Part shown: in pieces, positions 28,601 to 35,176 of the stretch
Layout: each line of letters begins with the position of its first letter
How positions within the stretch are numbered: the stretch's first letter is position 1
Source: CAZUDI01 sp964618975
GTDB taxonomy: Bacteria; Desulfobacterota; Desulfomonilia; UBA1062
Direction: 5' to 3'
Assembly: GCA_964618975.1 (NCBI GenBank)
Contig: CAZUDI010000001.1
Span: 124,001-188,000, forward strand
Length of the DNA stretch: 64,000 nucleotides
Program-made: the position numbers and the translations under genes
The notes under the pieces: generated by a model
The model's input: the letters and a program-made list of their open reading frames with translations, nothing else
The model's database searches: none
Told to the model about the DNA's origin: nothing

Positions 28601-28901
28601 GAAAAACGGCTACACCGTGTTGGAGGCCGCCGATGGCCCGGAGGCACTGTGTGTGAGCCGTGGGCACCCCGGCGAAATCCACCTGCTGATTACCGATGTG
28701 ATCATGCCCACCATGAAGGGCAGTGAGCTGGCCGAGCGCTTGCAGTCCGAAAGGACGGGGATCAAGGTGCTGTTCATGTCCGGCTACACCGAGAACATCA
28801 TCGCCCCGCAGGGCATTCTGACCCAGGGGATAAATTTCATCCAGAAGCCCTTTTCGATTAATGATCTGAACCGCATCGTGCGCGAGGTACTCGATGCCTG
28901 A
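25668..28901 (+). CDS. membrane hybrid histidine kinase (V4R-like, 2 TM, GAF, PAS-PAS, HK, REC)
   Basis: This 1077-residue sensor kinase starts with a soluble domain (to about residue 185) ending in ECMHRGQAVCRYLVTW, a pattern typical of V4R/heme-NO-binding-like sensor folds. Two hydrophobic segments follow (about 199-235), then GAF (275-435), two PAS domains (447-560, 567-690), HisKA with His718 (AGGIAHDFNNIL), HATPase (DTGEGMD, GTGLGLATVYG) and a C-terminal receiver with Asp1010 (LLITDVIMP). All catalytic residues are present. ATG 25668 is chosen because AGGA lies 6 bases upstream. In-frame sequence further upstream runs through a repeat fragment and is unlikely to be coding. No response regulator gene is adjacent. 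The ligand is unknown. Confidence 0.9.
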   Translation: MAQATRLYNSKIIQTYVEYLRRYYPTIPSDTLLDYAGITRYELRDPAHWLTQDQIDRFHEILDRETQNPQISREVGRYAVSSQAFGTLKTHALGFMSPLSTYELVGRFSSYIARHVRMETRRLGRNRIEILVTPLEGVHENPCQCQNRLGNLEGLARLYTGRYARIEHTECMHRGQAVCRYLVTWESSPAVWLRRLARYLLVLGGLICAATFFLLPTGVWTLLATLTGLLTGGMWITADGLLRHDLIATIEDQASSARDLLEQNATHYSTTELLQEIAQAASSVRTEEALCVTILETLARHLGLTRSALLLRDEAGDGLICGAAYGGGVNAADLSAWRLALDATTDSNPLTRAVRGQKPSLVEDIAKFSHALDPATGELIQILGLYSLVCVPVVGERETLGILLTEGRISRRYLTLTDMSLLEGVAALIAVGLSNARAFQLIQASEERYRTIFESTANATVIVDRDLNIILANTVFSEFTGLDLRRLKGEMHLDDFIGGQDLEEIAPVLKGEACPPAVTSAEVRLKGRTEEARVMHLTASGIPGTPHAVISLLDITESKQAHEELAKSRGLYAFVMEHTADLIAMSNEQAEFVYVSPSYTTTLGYAEEELLGQPVTMLVHPDDLNEVLMIIAEHYATLSPDPMLWEYRLRHKDGHALWAETKGQILFDSQGVNVGAVFTTRDITERRFAQEERLRLEERLRQTQKMEAIGRLAGGIAHDFNNILSVIIGVTDLILTTLDPDEPLRSQIDEVNTAAQRAASLTRQLLAFSRKQVISPRVIDPNTVLTNAHKMLERIIGEDVLLDLRLDENVGNIMIDPGQLEQILINLAANARDAMPDGGRLCMQTSRVTLENETCPMRTEPVSGDFVRLSVKDTGEGMDEETLNRIFEPFFSTKEQGRGTGLGLATVYGIVEQNHAFISVESHRHRGSTFRIHFPRVDSPAADEPLTPRPLTAPPGDETILVAEDEPMVRSLVKSVLEKNGYTVLEAADGPEALCVSRGHPGEIHLLITDVIMPTMKGSELAERLQSERTGIKVLFMSGYTENIIAPQGILTQGINFIQKPFSINDLNRIVREVLDA

Positions 28902-29286
28902 GCGCTCAGAAAACCTACACAATCATGTTCATGAACCCCGGGGCAAGCCCGGGACCCGCCTTGACGCCGCAAATAGCAAGGAATTCGCACCTCAAGCGAA
29001 TAAAGCAATTCCTTAAAATTGACGATCCTCGCCGCAAAAAGCGAGGTATTCAGCCAATTTTATGGCTTCGCCACCGGAATTGCCAAAAACAGACATCAAA
29101 GCCAACCCTCGACGCCAGCGTCGGGGAATTATGGTCATTAAAGGGCCGCAAAACAGGTAGGCACTGGCCGGGCAACGTGCTAGACTATGGAACAGGGGTC
29201 CCGGGACGACCCTGGACCCCTTGAAGAAGCCAGTGGCCAGGAATGCAACCAGAGAAGCGTGCCCCACCAGGGCCAAGGAGGATGGA
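28902..29286. other. 385-bp gene-free stretch filled by a repeat cluster
   Basis: Nearly all of it is a mosaic of REP-family pieces (28924-29145). After 29150 lies the presumed promoter and leader of the small monooxygenase-fold gene. No gene is seen. Confidence 0.6.
28924..29145 (+). repeat. mosaic of three REP-family units
   Basis: Unit 1 has an intact left hairpin (AACCCCGGGGCAAGCCCGGG) and a decayed core (GCCGCAAATAGCAAGGAATT). Unit 2 centres on CCTCGCCGCAAAAAGCGAGG. Unit 3 is GACGCCAGCGTCGGGGAATT with an ATTAAAGG tail. The order and tails follow the family pattern, so this looks like tandem decayed copies or insertion of units into each other. Confidence 0.55.
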
Positions 29287-29580
29287 ATGATCGTGATCAC
29301 GGCTGTTTTCAGGGCGAAAGAGGGCAAGGAAGAGGAACTGGAAGCGCTCCTGCGTGATTTTGTCCCCCGGGTTGCCGGCGAAGAAGGAACCCTCGCCTAT
29401 GCCCTTCACCGCTCGCAAAGCGACCCCCGGGCCTTTCTCTTCTACGAGAAGTATACAGACGGCGACGCCCTGGGCCGCCACAGCACCACCCCGCACTTCA
29501 AGACCCTCTCCAAAGCGATGGCCCCCCTCATAGAGGGGCGTCCCGTAATCGAGATGTACGCGGAGCTCGCCTCCATCTGA
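29287..29580 (+). CDS. antibiotic-biosynthesis-monooxygenase (ABM/YgiN-like) domain protein
   Basis: This 97-residue single-domain dimeric ferredoxin-like fold protein begins MIVITAVFRAKEGKEEELEALL. Its motif EEGTLAYALHRSQSDPRAFLFYEKYTDGDAL HR-type pattern, followed by HSTTPHFK, is the ABM signature (YgiN and quinol monooxygenase relatives). CAAGGAGGATGGA precedes ATG 29287. A longer in-frame start exists upstream but is not preferred. ABM members act as monooxygenases, heme oxygenases or small-molecule binders, and the substrate here cannot be inferred. It is followed by a short hairpin and the SIMPL gene. Confidence 0.88.
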   Translation: MIVITAVFRAKEGKEEELEALLRDFVPRVAGEEGTLAYALHRSQSDPRAFLFYEKYTDGDALGRHSTTPHFKTLSKAMAPLIEGRPVIEMYAELASI

Positions 29581-29596
29581 GGCAAGCATCCCCGTG

Positions 29597-29613
29597 CCCC
29601 GCACATGGCGGGG
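29597..29613 (+). terminator. short hairpin between ABM and SIMPL genes
   Basis: CCCCGC (29597-29602) and GCGGGG (29608-29613) surround a 5-nt loop, 17 bp after the ABM stop. There is no T-run, so it may only attenuate. Confidence 0.35.
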
Positions 29614-29664
29614 TATATCCCGGCTCGAACGGCCGGGGCCGCCGGGCGGAAAGAGGAGGTTGCA

Positions 29665-30393
29665 ATGCAGGACCTTGCACGCATCATCGCCGCCGCACTG
29701 ATCGCCGTCGGCGTAGGATGTGCCGGCTGGTTCACCGGACAGGGCTTCATTGAAGGCCGGGCAGCGGACCGTTACGTGACCCTCAAGGGCCTCTCCGAGC
29801 GGGAGGTCAAGGCGGATGTCGCCCTGTGGCCGCTGCGCTATGTGGCCACCCACGACGAACTGAAGCAGGCCCAGGCCATCATCAGGCGCAGCACCCAGAC
29901 GATCCTGGACTTTCTGGAACACCACGGCCTCGATGCGGGCTCGACCGAGCTGCAACGGCTCGAGGTTAACGACCAGATGGCGGACCCCTATAGCGGCACC
30001 TCTCTGCGCAGCCGCTACATCGTCACCCAGACCCTCATGGTGCGCTCTGGCGACCCGGACCTGATCCAGAAGGCCAGTCAGGACGTGGGGAAATTGGTGG
30101 ATGCCGGCGTGGTGCTCTCCGCTTACGGCTCTCCGGAGGGCGGCCCGATCTATCTCTTCACCCGTCTGAGCGAACTCAAACCCGCGATGATCGCCGAGGC
30201 CACCCGCAGGGCGCGGCTGGCCGCCGAGCAGTTCGCCCAGGACTCGGGCAGCACGGTCGGGAAAATCCGCAAGGCCCACCAGGGGATGTTCGTGATCCAG
30301 CCGCGAGACCCGGTCCCGGGCATCATGGAGTCCGGCCAGTTGAACAAGACCGTGCGGGTAGTATCCACGATCGAGTATTACCTTGAGGACTGA
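29665..30393 (+). CDS. SIMPL domain (DUF541) protein, membrane-anchored or exported
   Basis: This 242-residue protein has an N-terminal hydrophobic segment (IIAAALIAVGVGCAGWFTG), either a signal anchor or a signal peptide. It is followed by a SIMPL/DUF541 domain: YVTLKGLSEREVKADVALWPL, then RYIVTQTLMVRS and the ATRRARLAAEQFAQDSGSTVG segment. GAGGAGGTTGCA precedes ATG 29665, which is preferred over an in-frame start 60 bp upstream. SIMPL proteins are periplasmic or outer-membrane-associated oligomers with stress-related roles, and the molecular function is poorly defined. A strong hairpin follows. Confidence 0.87.
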   Translation: MQDLARIIAAALIAVGVGCAGWFTGQGFIEGRAADRYVTLKGLSEREVKADVALWPLRYVATHDELKQAQAIIRRSTQTILDFLEHHGLDAGSTELQRLEVNDQMADPYSGTSLRSRYIVTQTLMVRSGDPDLIQKASQDVGKLVDAGVVLSAYGSPEGGPIYLFTRLSELKPAMIAEATRRARLAAEQFAQDSGSTVGKIRKAHQGMFVIQPRDPVPGIMESGQLNKTVRVVSTIEYYLED

Positions 30394-30431
30394 GCGTCCC
30401 CCGGCAGCCCCTGCAGGAGACCTTCACTGAA

Positions 30432-30454
30432 CCGCAGGGCTGATAGCCCTGCGG
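30432..30454 (+). terminator. hairpin after SIMPL gene
   Basis: CCGCAGGGC (30432-30440), loop TGATA, GCCCTGCGG (30446-30454): a perfect 9-bp stem 39 bp after the stop. Confidence 0.5.
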
Positions 30455-30472
30455 GAGGGGACCTTCCAATCA

Positions 30473-30553
30473 CGGGGGTGAACCCCGGGGCAAACCCAGC
30501 GCCCCAATGCTCGCCGCCAGCGGCGGGGAATCTGGTCCTCAGGTCACTAAAAG
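30473..30553 (+). repeat. REP-family repeat
   Basis: The head is GGGGTGAACCCCGGGGCAAA, the core TCGCCGCCAGCGGCGGGGAA and the tail TCCTCAGGTCACTAAAAGG. Confidence 0.65.
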
Positions 30554-30721
30554 GCCGTGGCTGCCAAAATGTCACAGTACGGGTGATCTGAATCACGCAT
30601 TTTGACAAATTGTACCATGCCCTGCCCCCCCACGGCCGGGTACACTGCCAGGATGGCAATCCCGCCCCCCAAGCCTTCTTAATTTATCCAGTATTATCTT
30701 AATGTTATAACCTTAGCACCC

Positions 30722-30737
30722 TTGGCACACCTCTTGC
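30722..30737 (+). promoter_or_regulatory. sigma-54 (-24/-12) promoter of small membrane protein operon
   Basis: TTGGCACACCTCTTGC matches the sigma-54 consensus (TGGCAC-N5-TTGC), with GG at 30724-30725 and GC at 30736-30737 exactly 10 bp apart. Transcription would start near 30749, 27 bp before the first start codon. An AT-rich tract lies just upstream. Confidence 0.72.
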
Positions 30738-30775
30738 CTTTTGTTAAGAGAATACTTAACCAGGGGAGAGACGCC

Positions 30776-30952
30776 ATGACAGCATTATGGATCGTAATCG
30801 GTTGTTTGTTCATGACAGGGATCGGGGTCAGATTCACCTATCGGGTCCTGGGACTCACACCGGCAGAGGCCACGGCCATGTTCGTGCTCATCACACTCCT
30901 GGTGGGCATCAACAGCGCGCCGGCCAGACAGATGATCGCACAGCTCTTCTAG
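30776..30952 (+). CDS. 58-residue two-helix membrane protein
   Basis: The family is not recognised. The protein begins MTALWIVIGCLFMTGIG. It has two hydrophobic segments (about 3-20 and 31-48) joined by a short TYRVLGLTPAE loop, and ends APARQMIAQLF. GGGGAGAGACGCC precedes ATG 30776. It is the first gene of a three-gene set under a sigma-54 promoter, 18 bp upstream of an AtpZ-like gene. A membrane regulatory or transport-accessory subunit is the natural guess, but nothing in the sequence proves it. Confidence 0.72.
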   Translation: MTALWIVIGCLFMTGIGVRFTYRVLGLTPAEATAMFVLITLLVGINSAPARQMIAQLF

Positions 30953-30970
30953 CGAAAAAAGGAGGGGGTC

Positions 30971-31201
30971 ATGAAGAGAACCAAGATGCCGCGGGCCCTG
31001 GCGACTAAGGTTGCCCGGATCAGCTCGTTTGGCTTCGTGCTGGTGATCGTCACCTTTCTGGGTCTGTACGGGGGTCTCTATCTGGACCGTATCACGAACA
31101 TGGCCCCGAATTTTACCCTTATCGGATTGATCCTGGGCGTGGTGCTCGGATTCAAGGGCTTCATCCAGGAGGCCCTGGCGGCACGGAGGGAAGGCACATG
31201 A
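30971..31201 (+). CDS. AtpZ/AtpI-like small membrane protein (ATPase_gene1 family)
   Basis: This 76-residue protein has a basic N-terminus (MKRTKMPRALATKVARIS) and two membrane helices. The pattern is FVLVIVTFLGLYGGLYLDRI, then MAPNFTLIGLILGVVLGFKGF, the AtpZ/AtpI (gene 1 of atp operons) signature. Such proteins aid assembly or Mg2+ supply of F-type ATP synthases. Here no ATP synthase genes accompany it, so it is an orphan copy under separate (sigma-54) control. AAAAGGAGGGGGTC precedes the ATG. Its stop overlaps the next tiny gene by 4 bp. Confidence 0.82.
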   Translation: MKRTKMPRALATKVARISSFGFVLVIVTFLGLYGGLYLDRITNMAPNFTLIGLILGVVLGFKGFIQEALAARREGT

Positions 31202-31308
31202 GCGCCCTGTTTATCGCCATCGGCACGGCCTCTTTCATTGCCATCGGATTGCGCTTCATCACCCGTTCAGGGGCCAAGGAGACCGTTACCCTCAGGATCG
31301 AGGAATAG
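31198..31308 (+). CDS. 36-residue single-pass membrane peptide
   Basis: Starting at an ATG that overlaps the AtpZ-like stop (ATGA), this frame encodes 36 residues. It has a hydrophobic helix (ALFIAIGTASFIAIGL) followed by a charged tail with RFITRSGAKETVT. Overlap with the upstream stop, in-frame G/C third positions and a terminator 35 bp after its TAG all suggest it is real. Function is unknown. It would be co-translated with the AtpZ-like protein. Confidence 0.65.
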   Translation: MSALFIAIGTASFIAIGLRFITRSGAKETVTLRIEE

Positions 31309-31343
31309 TATCCTTATAAGGCGTCCTTCCCGCATCTTCGCAA

Positions 31344-31372
31344 GTCCCGGCCGGAACCATCCCGGCCGGGAC
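31344..31372 (+). terminator. terminator of small membrane protein operon
   Basis: GTCCCGGCCGG (31344-31354) and CCGGCCGGGAC (31362-31372) form a perfect 11-bp stem with a 7-nt loop, followed by CTCCTCTATCCT. Confidence 0.7.
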
Positions 31373-31469
31373 CTCCTCTATCCTCACACGCCTCATTTTG
31401 CCACGACAGCCGCTCTTGCGTGACCCTGCAGATGCTTCCAGGGCCTCACCTCCGGCGCCTGATATCCGC

Positions 31470-31545
31470 ATGATCATGGGACTCCAGGCCCTGACCCCTC
31501 CATGTCGCCGCAAGCGGCGGAAAATGTGATCCCCAACGATTCAGG
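31470..31545 (+). repeat. REP-family repeat reaching into tetR stop codon
   Basis: The core is TCGCCGCAAGCGGCGGAAAAT and the tail CCCCAACGATTCAGG. The TCA of the tail (31541-31543) is the complement of the TGA stop of the converging TetR gene. Confidence 0.65.
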
Positions 31546-32140
31546 ACCGGCGCACGGTCTTCCAGAAGAGGGGGAAAAAGCGGTCGATGGTGTCCACCAG
31601 CTGCCAGCACCTCCCATGATAGTACCACTTGTGTATCTGACGCGAGCAATACATGAAATACAGATCCTGCAGGTGTTCCTCGTCCAGCAGCGGGTCGAGT
31701 TCGGCTCGCCGGGCAGGATCGCTCAGGATGGACTGCATGATCACTTGATTGTCCGTGCGGGCGTAAGAGGTCTCCCGCATCCAGGAGCGCGTGGGCACGG
31801 TGATGAAGGCGGTGATGGCCACCCCGGGATTGCGGTCATAGTATTCAAGCGTGACCCAGAAGATTTTGCGGAAGATCTCACGTACGCTCTCCAGGCCCTG
31901 AATATGGACCTCCACCAGATCGCCGATCGCGGAGATCTTCTCATCCAGGATGGAGAAAAGCAGGTCTTCCTTGGAGGGGTAGTACTTGTAGATCGTAGAG
32001 GGGCTCAGGCCGGAGCGGCGGCAGATCTCACGGATGTTGACCTGGTGGAAATCGTTCTGCGAGAATAGCTCCAGCACCACGGGATAGAGCCGCTGCTTCA
32101 GCTTGTCCGGCATGGGGGAGCGCTGTAAGGTTGTATCCAT
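31541..32140 (-). CDS. TetR/AcrR-family transcriptional regulator
   Basis: This 199-residue regulator has an N-terminal helix-turn-helix of TetR type (VNIREICRRSGLSPSTIYKYYPSKEDLLFSI cut at YKYYPSK) and a C-terminal helical ligand/dimer domain. ATG 32140 is chosen because AAAGGTAAGC precedes it. A GTG 18 bp upstream is the alternative. It is the last gene of a minus-strand set with an acyl-CoA ligase and a MaoC-like hydratase. By analogy with FadR/PsrA-type TetR proteins, it probably senses an acyl-CoA and controls those genes, which is an inference from context. Confidence 0.9.
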   Translation of the reverse strand: MDTTLQRSPMPDKLKQRLYPVVLELFSQNDFHQVNIREICRRSGLSPSTIYKYYPSKEDLLFSILDEKISAIGDLVEVHIQGLESVREIFRKIFWVTLEYYDRNPGVAITAFITVPTRSWMRETSYARTDNQVIMQSILSDPARRAELDPLLDEEHLQDLYFMYCSRQIHKWYYHGRCWQLVDTIDRFFPLFWKTVRRS

Positions 32141-32229
32141 GCTTACCTTTATTAGCACACATCGGCCCGACCGAGGAATACCCCGTTAGAGACGGGCGGC
32201 CTGCTGCCGCCCGTCCGCCACCCAGGCCC

Positions 32230-33807
32230 TCAGCCGGCCTCTCTCTTGAGGGCCAGCTTGTCCACCTTGCCGCCGCCAAGCATGGGCAGCAGCTCGCGGA
32301 TGAAGAAGCGTTTGGGGACCTTGAAATTGGCCAGCCGTGACCGGCACAGCGCCTCGAGCTCTTCAGCGCCGAGGCTCTTGCCCGGCATGGGCATGACATA
32401 GGCCCAGCCGACCTCCTGGTAGATCTCGTCCGGCACGGCGATAACGGCGGCGAAGAGCACCTTGTCGTGCGACTCGAGCACGTCCTCGATCTCGCGCGGA
32501 TAGACGTTTTCCCCGCCGGTCTTGAACATCTCGCTGGCCCGCCCGGTGATGTAGATGTAGCCGCGCGCATCGCGGTAGGCCAGGTCCCCGGTATAGTACC
32601 AGCCCTGGTCGTCGATCACGGCGGCCGTGTCCTGGGGGCGGTTGAGGTAGCCCTGCATGAGAAACGCCCCGCGCACGGCGATCTCGCCGATCTGCCCGTC
32701 CGGCAGTTCCTGGTGCGCCCCGTCCACGATCCTGAGCTCGAAGGGTGCGGCGATGGCCCCGGCACTCTTCATCTGGGTCTCGCGGTCGTCGTCGGGCCGG
32801 GTGTAGGTGATGAAGCCGCAGACCTCGGTGCTGCCGTAGCCCGTGATCATACTCGCCCCAGTCCGCGAGCAGATCTGGCCGAGGACGTCCATCATGACCT
32901 GCGGGGCCGCCGCCCCGGCCCAGACAAAGGTACGCACACGGCTGAAGTCGGTGGTGAAGAAGGCGGGGTTCTTGAACTGCAGCAGGTACATGACAGGCAC
33001 CTGACCCAGCACGGTAATCCCTTCCTGTGCGATGATCCGCAGGGCCTCGCCGGTGTCGAACTTGTCCATGAAGACCAGCGAGCCGCCCCCCATAATGCTG
33101 GCATAGCCGATCTCCACGTCGGCGGCCACGTGATTGATGGGAAAGTGCAGCAGGGCACGGTCCGTTTCCACCATACGGAAGCTTTCGATCTCCACCCGGA
33201 TATTCTCCATGACGCTTTGGTGGGTATGTATCACGCCCTTGGGCTTGCCCGTGGAGCCCGAGGTGTACAGGAGGAGCATAGGGTCAGAAGGCTGCACCTC
33301 CAAGGCGCGCCGTTCGAGCTCGTCGTCTGGTTCGGGACGCAGGCCATGGACATACTCGGCATACCCGACAGTGCCCTCTAGGGGTTCACCGATGACCATT
33401 ACCCGCTCGATAAAGTCGAACTCATCACACAAGACTCGGATCGTGTCTCCCAGATCGCTGTCCTGGTAGCTGCGGACGGCCACAAGGACTGCGGGCCGGC
33501 AGTCGGCCAGCTGGTAGCGCAGCTCATCCAGGCTATACTTGGGTGAGAGTCCCAGCCACGTGGCCCCGATCTTGGCCGCGGCCATATAGGTGACGGGGAA
33601 TTCATTGCGCGCCATGGACAGCAGGGCCACGCAGTCCCCGCGTTGTACCCCGCATGCCAGAAAGGCCTTGGCCACAAGGTCCATCTCCTCCTTGAACTGC
33701 CTCCAGGTCAGGCGCTCCTCACCGAAGGCCAGGGCCTCTTGGTCCGGCTTCTGCTGCGCCCATTTTTCAACGTAATGCCATGCCAGATTCAGCTGTTCCC
33801 AACCCAT
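32230..33807 (-). CDS. AMP-dependent acyl-CoA synthetase
   Basis: This 525-residue ANL enzyme activates a carboxylic acid as its CoA ester. Motifs are LLYTSGSTGKPKGVIHTH (P-loop), ITGYGSTEVCGF, YYTGDLAYRDARGYIYITGR and the C-terminal GGGKVDKLAL, where Lys is the usual catalytic residue. It is closer to medium-chain/benzoate or cyclohexanecarboxylate-type ligases than to the two long-chain ligases in the window. AGGAGGACGT precedes ATG 33807. A longer in-frame start would run into a REP-family repeat and is rejected. Neighbours are TetR (downstream) and a MaoC-like hydratase (upstream). Confidence 0.9.
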   Translation of the reverse strand: MGWEQLNLAWHYVEKWAQQKPDQEALAFGEERLTWRQFKEEMDLVAKAFLACGVQRGDCVALLSMARNEFPVTYMAAAKIGATWLGLSPKYSLDELRYQLADCRPAVLVAVRSYQDSDLGDTIRVLCDEFDFIERVMVIGEPLEGTVGYAEYVHGLRPEPDDELERRALEVQPSDPMLLLYTSGSTGKPKGVIHTHQSVMENIRVEIESFRMVETDRALLHFPINHVAADVEIGYASIMGGGSLVFMDKFDTGEALRIIAQEGITVLGQVPVMYLLQFKNPAFFTTDFSRVRTFVWAGAAAPQVMMDVLGQICSRTGASMITGYGSTEVCGFITYTRPDDDRETQMKSAGAIAAPFELRIVDGAHQELPDGQIGEIAVRGAFLMQGYLNRPQDTAAVIDDQGWYYTGDLAYRDARGYIYITGRASEMFKTGGENVYPREIEDVLESHDKVLFAAVIAVPDEIYQEVGWAYVMPMPGKSLGAEELEALCRSRLANFKVPKRFFIRELLPMLGGGKVDKLALKREAG

Positions 33808-33823
33808 ACGTCCTCCTTTGATC

Positions 33824-33905
33824 TTAATGGCCTGAGGGTCGAACTCCCCGCCGCTCGCGACGGAAAGCAGGGGCACATGCTTTCCGCGGGGTTCATACCC
33901 ATGAT
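33824..33905 (-). repeat. REP-family repeat
   Basis: Read on the minus strand it has a head GGGTATGAACCCCGCGGAAA, a core GTCGCGAGCGGCGGGGAGTT and a tail CGACCCTCAGGCCATTAAG. It lies between the MaoC stop and the ligase start. Confidence 0.65.
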
Positions 33906-33915
33906 AGGTGCCATT

Positions 33916-34839
33916 TCAGGCCTGCCGGCCTTCCCCGGCATGAGTCTTCCCGTCCTCAGCCTCAGCGAGGCGGGCATAGCCGCGACTGATGGCCTGGCCC
34001 CCGGATACGTTGCGCACCACGAAGAAGAGATCCCGCCCACCGGGATCGCGCCGGCACCCTGTGAGCTGTACCGTGATGTCTTCTCCGGGTAGCACCATGC
34101 CGCTGAAGCGGCAGGCCAGGGTTTTCAGGCAGCGCGGATCGGCGCCGGCCTCGCGGTTGACGAGCTCCCGCACTGCCAGCGCCAGGGAGGCCGTGCCCTG
34201 GAGAATGATATCCGGCAGCCCTACGGCATGGGCGAACTGCACCGAGGTATGGATGGGGAAGTGAATATTGGTGCAGCCGTCATAGACAAAGGGCGCCAGA
34301 GGATCGACAGGTATGCCCGCCTCCCAGATCGGGGGCGCATCCTCGTGCGGCAGGGCAGGAACAGCGGGGAGATCCCGCTCCCCCTGTCCTGCGGCGCTCA
34401 AGCCTACCCCCCTCAGCATGCCCCCGTTATGCTCGGTGAAGACCAAAGCGCCCGCGGCATCGAAGGCATCGAAGCGGATGACGGCATGGGTGCCTGCCCG
34501 GTGGGGCAGGAGGGCGGCGATACGGCCCCGGATAGTAAGCTCGTCCCCGGGTTTGAGAGGGCGGTGAAAACAGAGGTGTTCCGAGTAATGCACCTGGGTC
34601 AGCATGGCCTCCAGGGGAAACCCGGCCTCGGGGACGAAATCCTGGAAATGTTCAAGGATGGGCCAGGTGAGGGCCACGGCCAGCAGGGGGGGGGCAATGA
34701 CACCTCCTTCACGCTCATCGTCGAAATACCATGGGTTGTCGTCATGCACGGAGGCGGCATAGTTCATGCTTTGGCGCCAGGTGAGGACGCAGCGGTGTAC
34801 CTTCAGGCGGGTGCCGACATATGCGGGATCGATCTTCAT
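33916..34839 (-). CDS. MaoC-like / FAS1-type hot-dog hydratase
   Basis: This 307-residue protein has two hot-dog domains. The N-terminal half (NYAASVHDDNPWYFDDE...VIAPPLLAVALTWP) resembles the FAS1_DH region. The C-terminal half (YDGCTNIHFPIHTSVQFA, DIILQGTASLALAVREL, LACRFSGMVLPGEDI) is MaoC-like, with the hydratase histidine context. It probably hydrates an enoyl-CoA made from the substrate of the adjacent ligase. GGGAGGGAGAGG precedes ATG 34839, and an upstream in-frame start is not preferred. It is the first gene of the ligase-TetR set. Confidence 0.87.
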   Translation of the reverse strand: MKIDPAYVGTRLKVHRCVLTWRQSMNYAASVHDDNPWYFDDEREGGVIAPPLLAVALTWPILEHFQDFVPEAGFPLEAMLTQVHYSEHLCFHRPLKPGDELTIRGRIAALLPHRAGTHAVIRFDAFDAAGALVFTEHNGGMLRGVGLSAAGQGERDLPAVPALPHEDAPPIWEAGIPVDPLAPFVYDGCTNIHFPIHTSVQFAHAVGLPDIILQGTASLALAVRELVNREAGADPRCLKTLACRFSGMVLPGEDITVQLTGCRRDPGGRDLFFVVRNVSGGQAISRGYARLAEAEDGKTHAGEGRQA

Positions 34840-35176
34840 CCTCTCCCTCCCGGGAATTGGCTTGCATAATGAATAACATTGTTTTCTTTTGTATGTCAAT
34901 TATATATCTTTGTTTCACTTGACCACCCTTATCCGCCCCGGTTCCGCTTTGCTGGCTCCGCTCCCATTGTTAGATATCGCCCTTGTCAGACCTGACGCAC
35001 ATCCAATCTGGGGGCATACCCTGCCCCCGTGGGCGTGAAATGTGACGCGTGGCGAATCAAGGTTTTCTTGTTGATTTACCTTCATGGGCAATCCAGGCTG
35101 GTCATTGCTTGAATTATGACTGCATCGCATTATTTTTTCTATGTTTTCAATTTCATATTTTTGGGAGGTACCCACC
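34840..35176. other. 337-bp divergent intergenic region with hairpin
   Basis: It separates the minus-strand MaoC gene from the plus-strand TupA-like gene. It has an AT-rich part (34868-34918), an inverted repeat GTCAG-AC-CTGAC (34985-34996) that could be an operator, and a stable hairpin. The hairpin arms are GGGGGCA (35010-35016) and TGCCCCC (35022-35028), within the region expected to be the leader of the TupA-like gene. No gene is seen. Confidence 0.45.

Larger units (their letters stand above)
30394..30775. other. 382-bp gene-free stretch: terminator, repeat, sigma-54 promoter
   Basis: From left to right it holds a hairpin terminator (30432-30454), a REP-family repeat (30473-30553), an AT-rich run at about 30675-30718 that could bind IHF or an activator, and a sigma-54-type promoter (30722-30737). 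No gene is seen. Confidence 0.6.

Noticed and set aside
29181..29196. GG-N10-GC match upstream of the ABM gene
   Set aside because: GGCACTGGCCGGGC has the spacing of a sigma-54 promoter but lacks the TTGC of the -12 element. Such matches arise often in GC-rich DNA.
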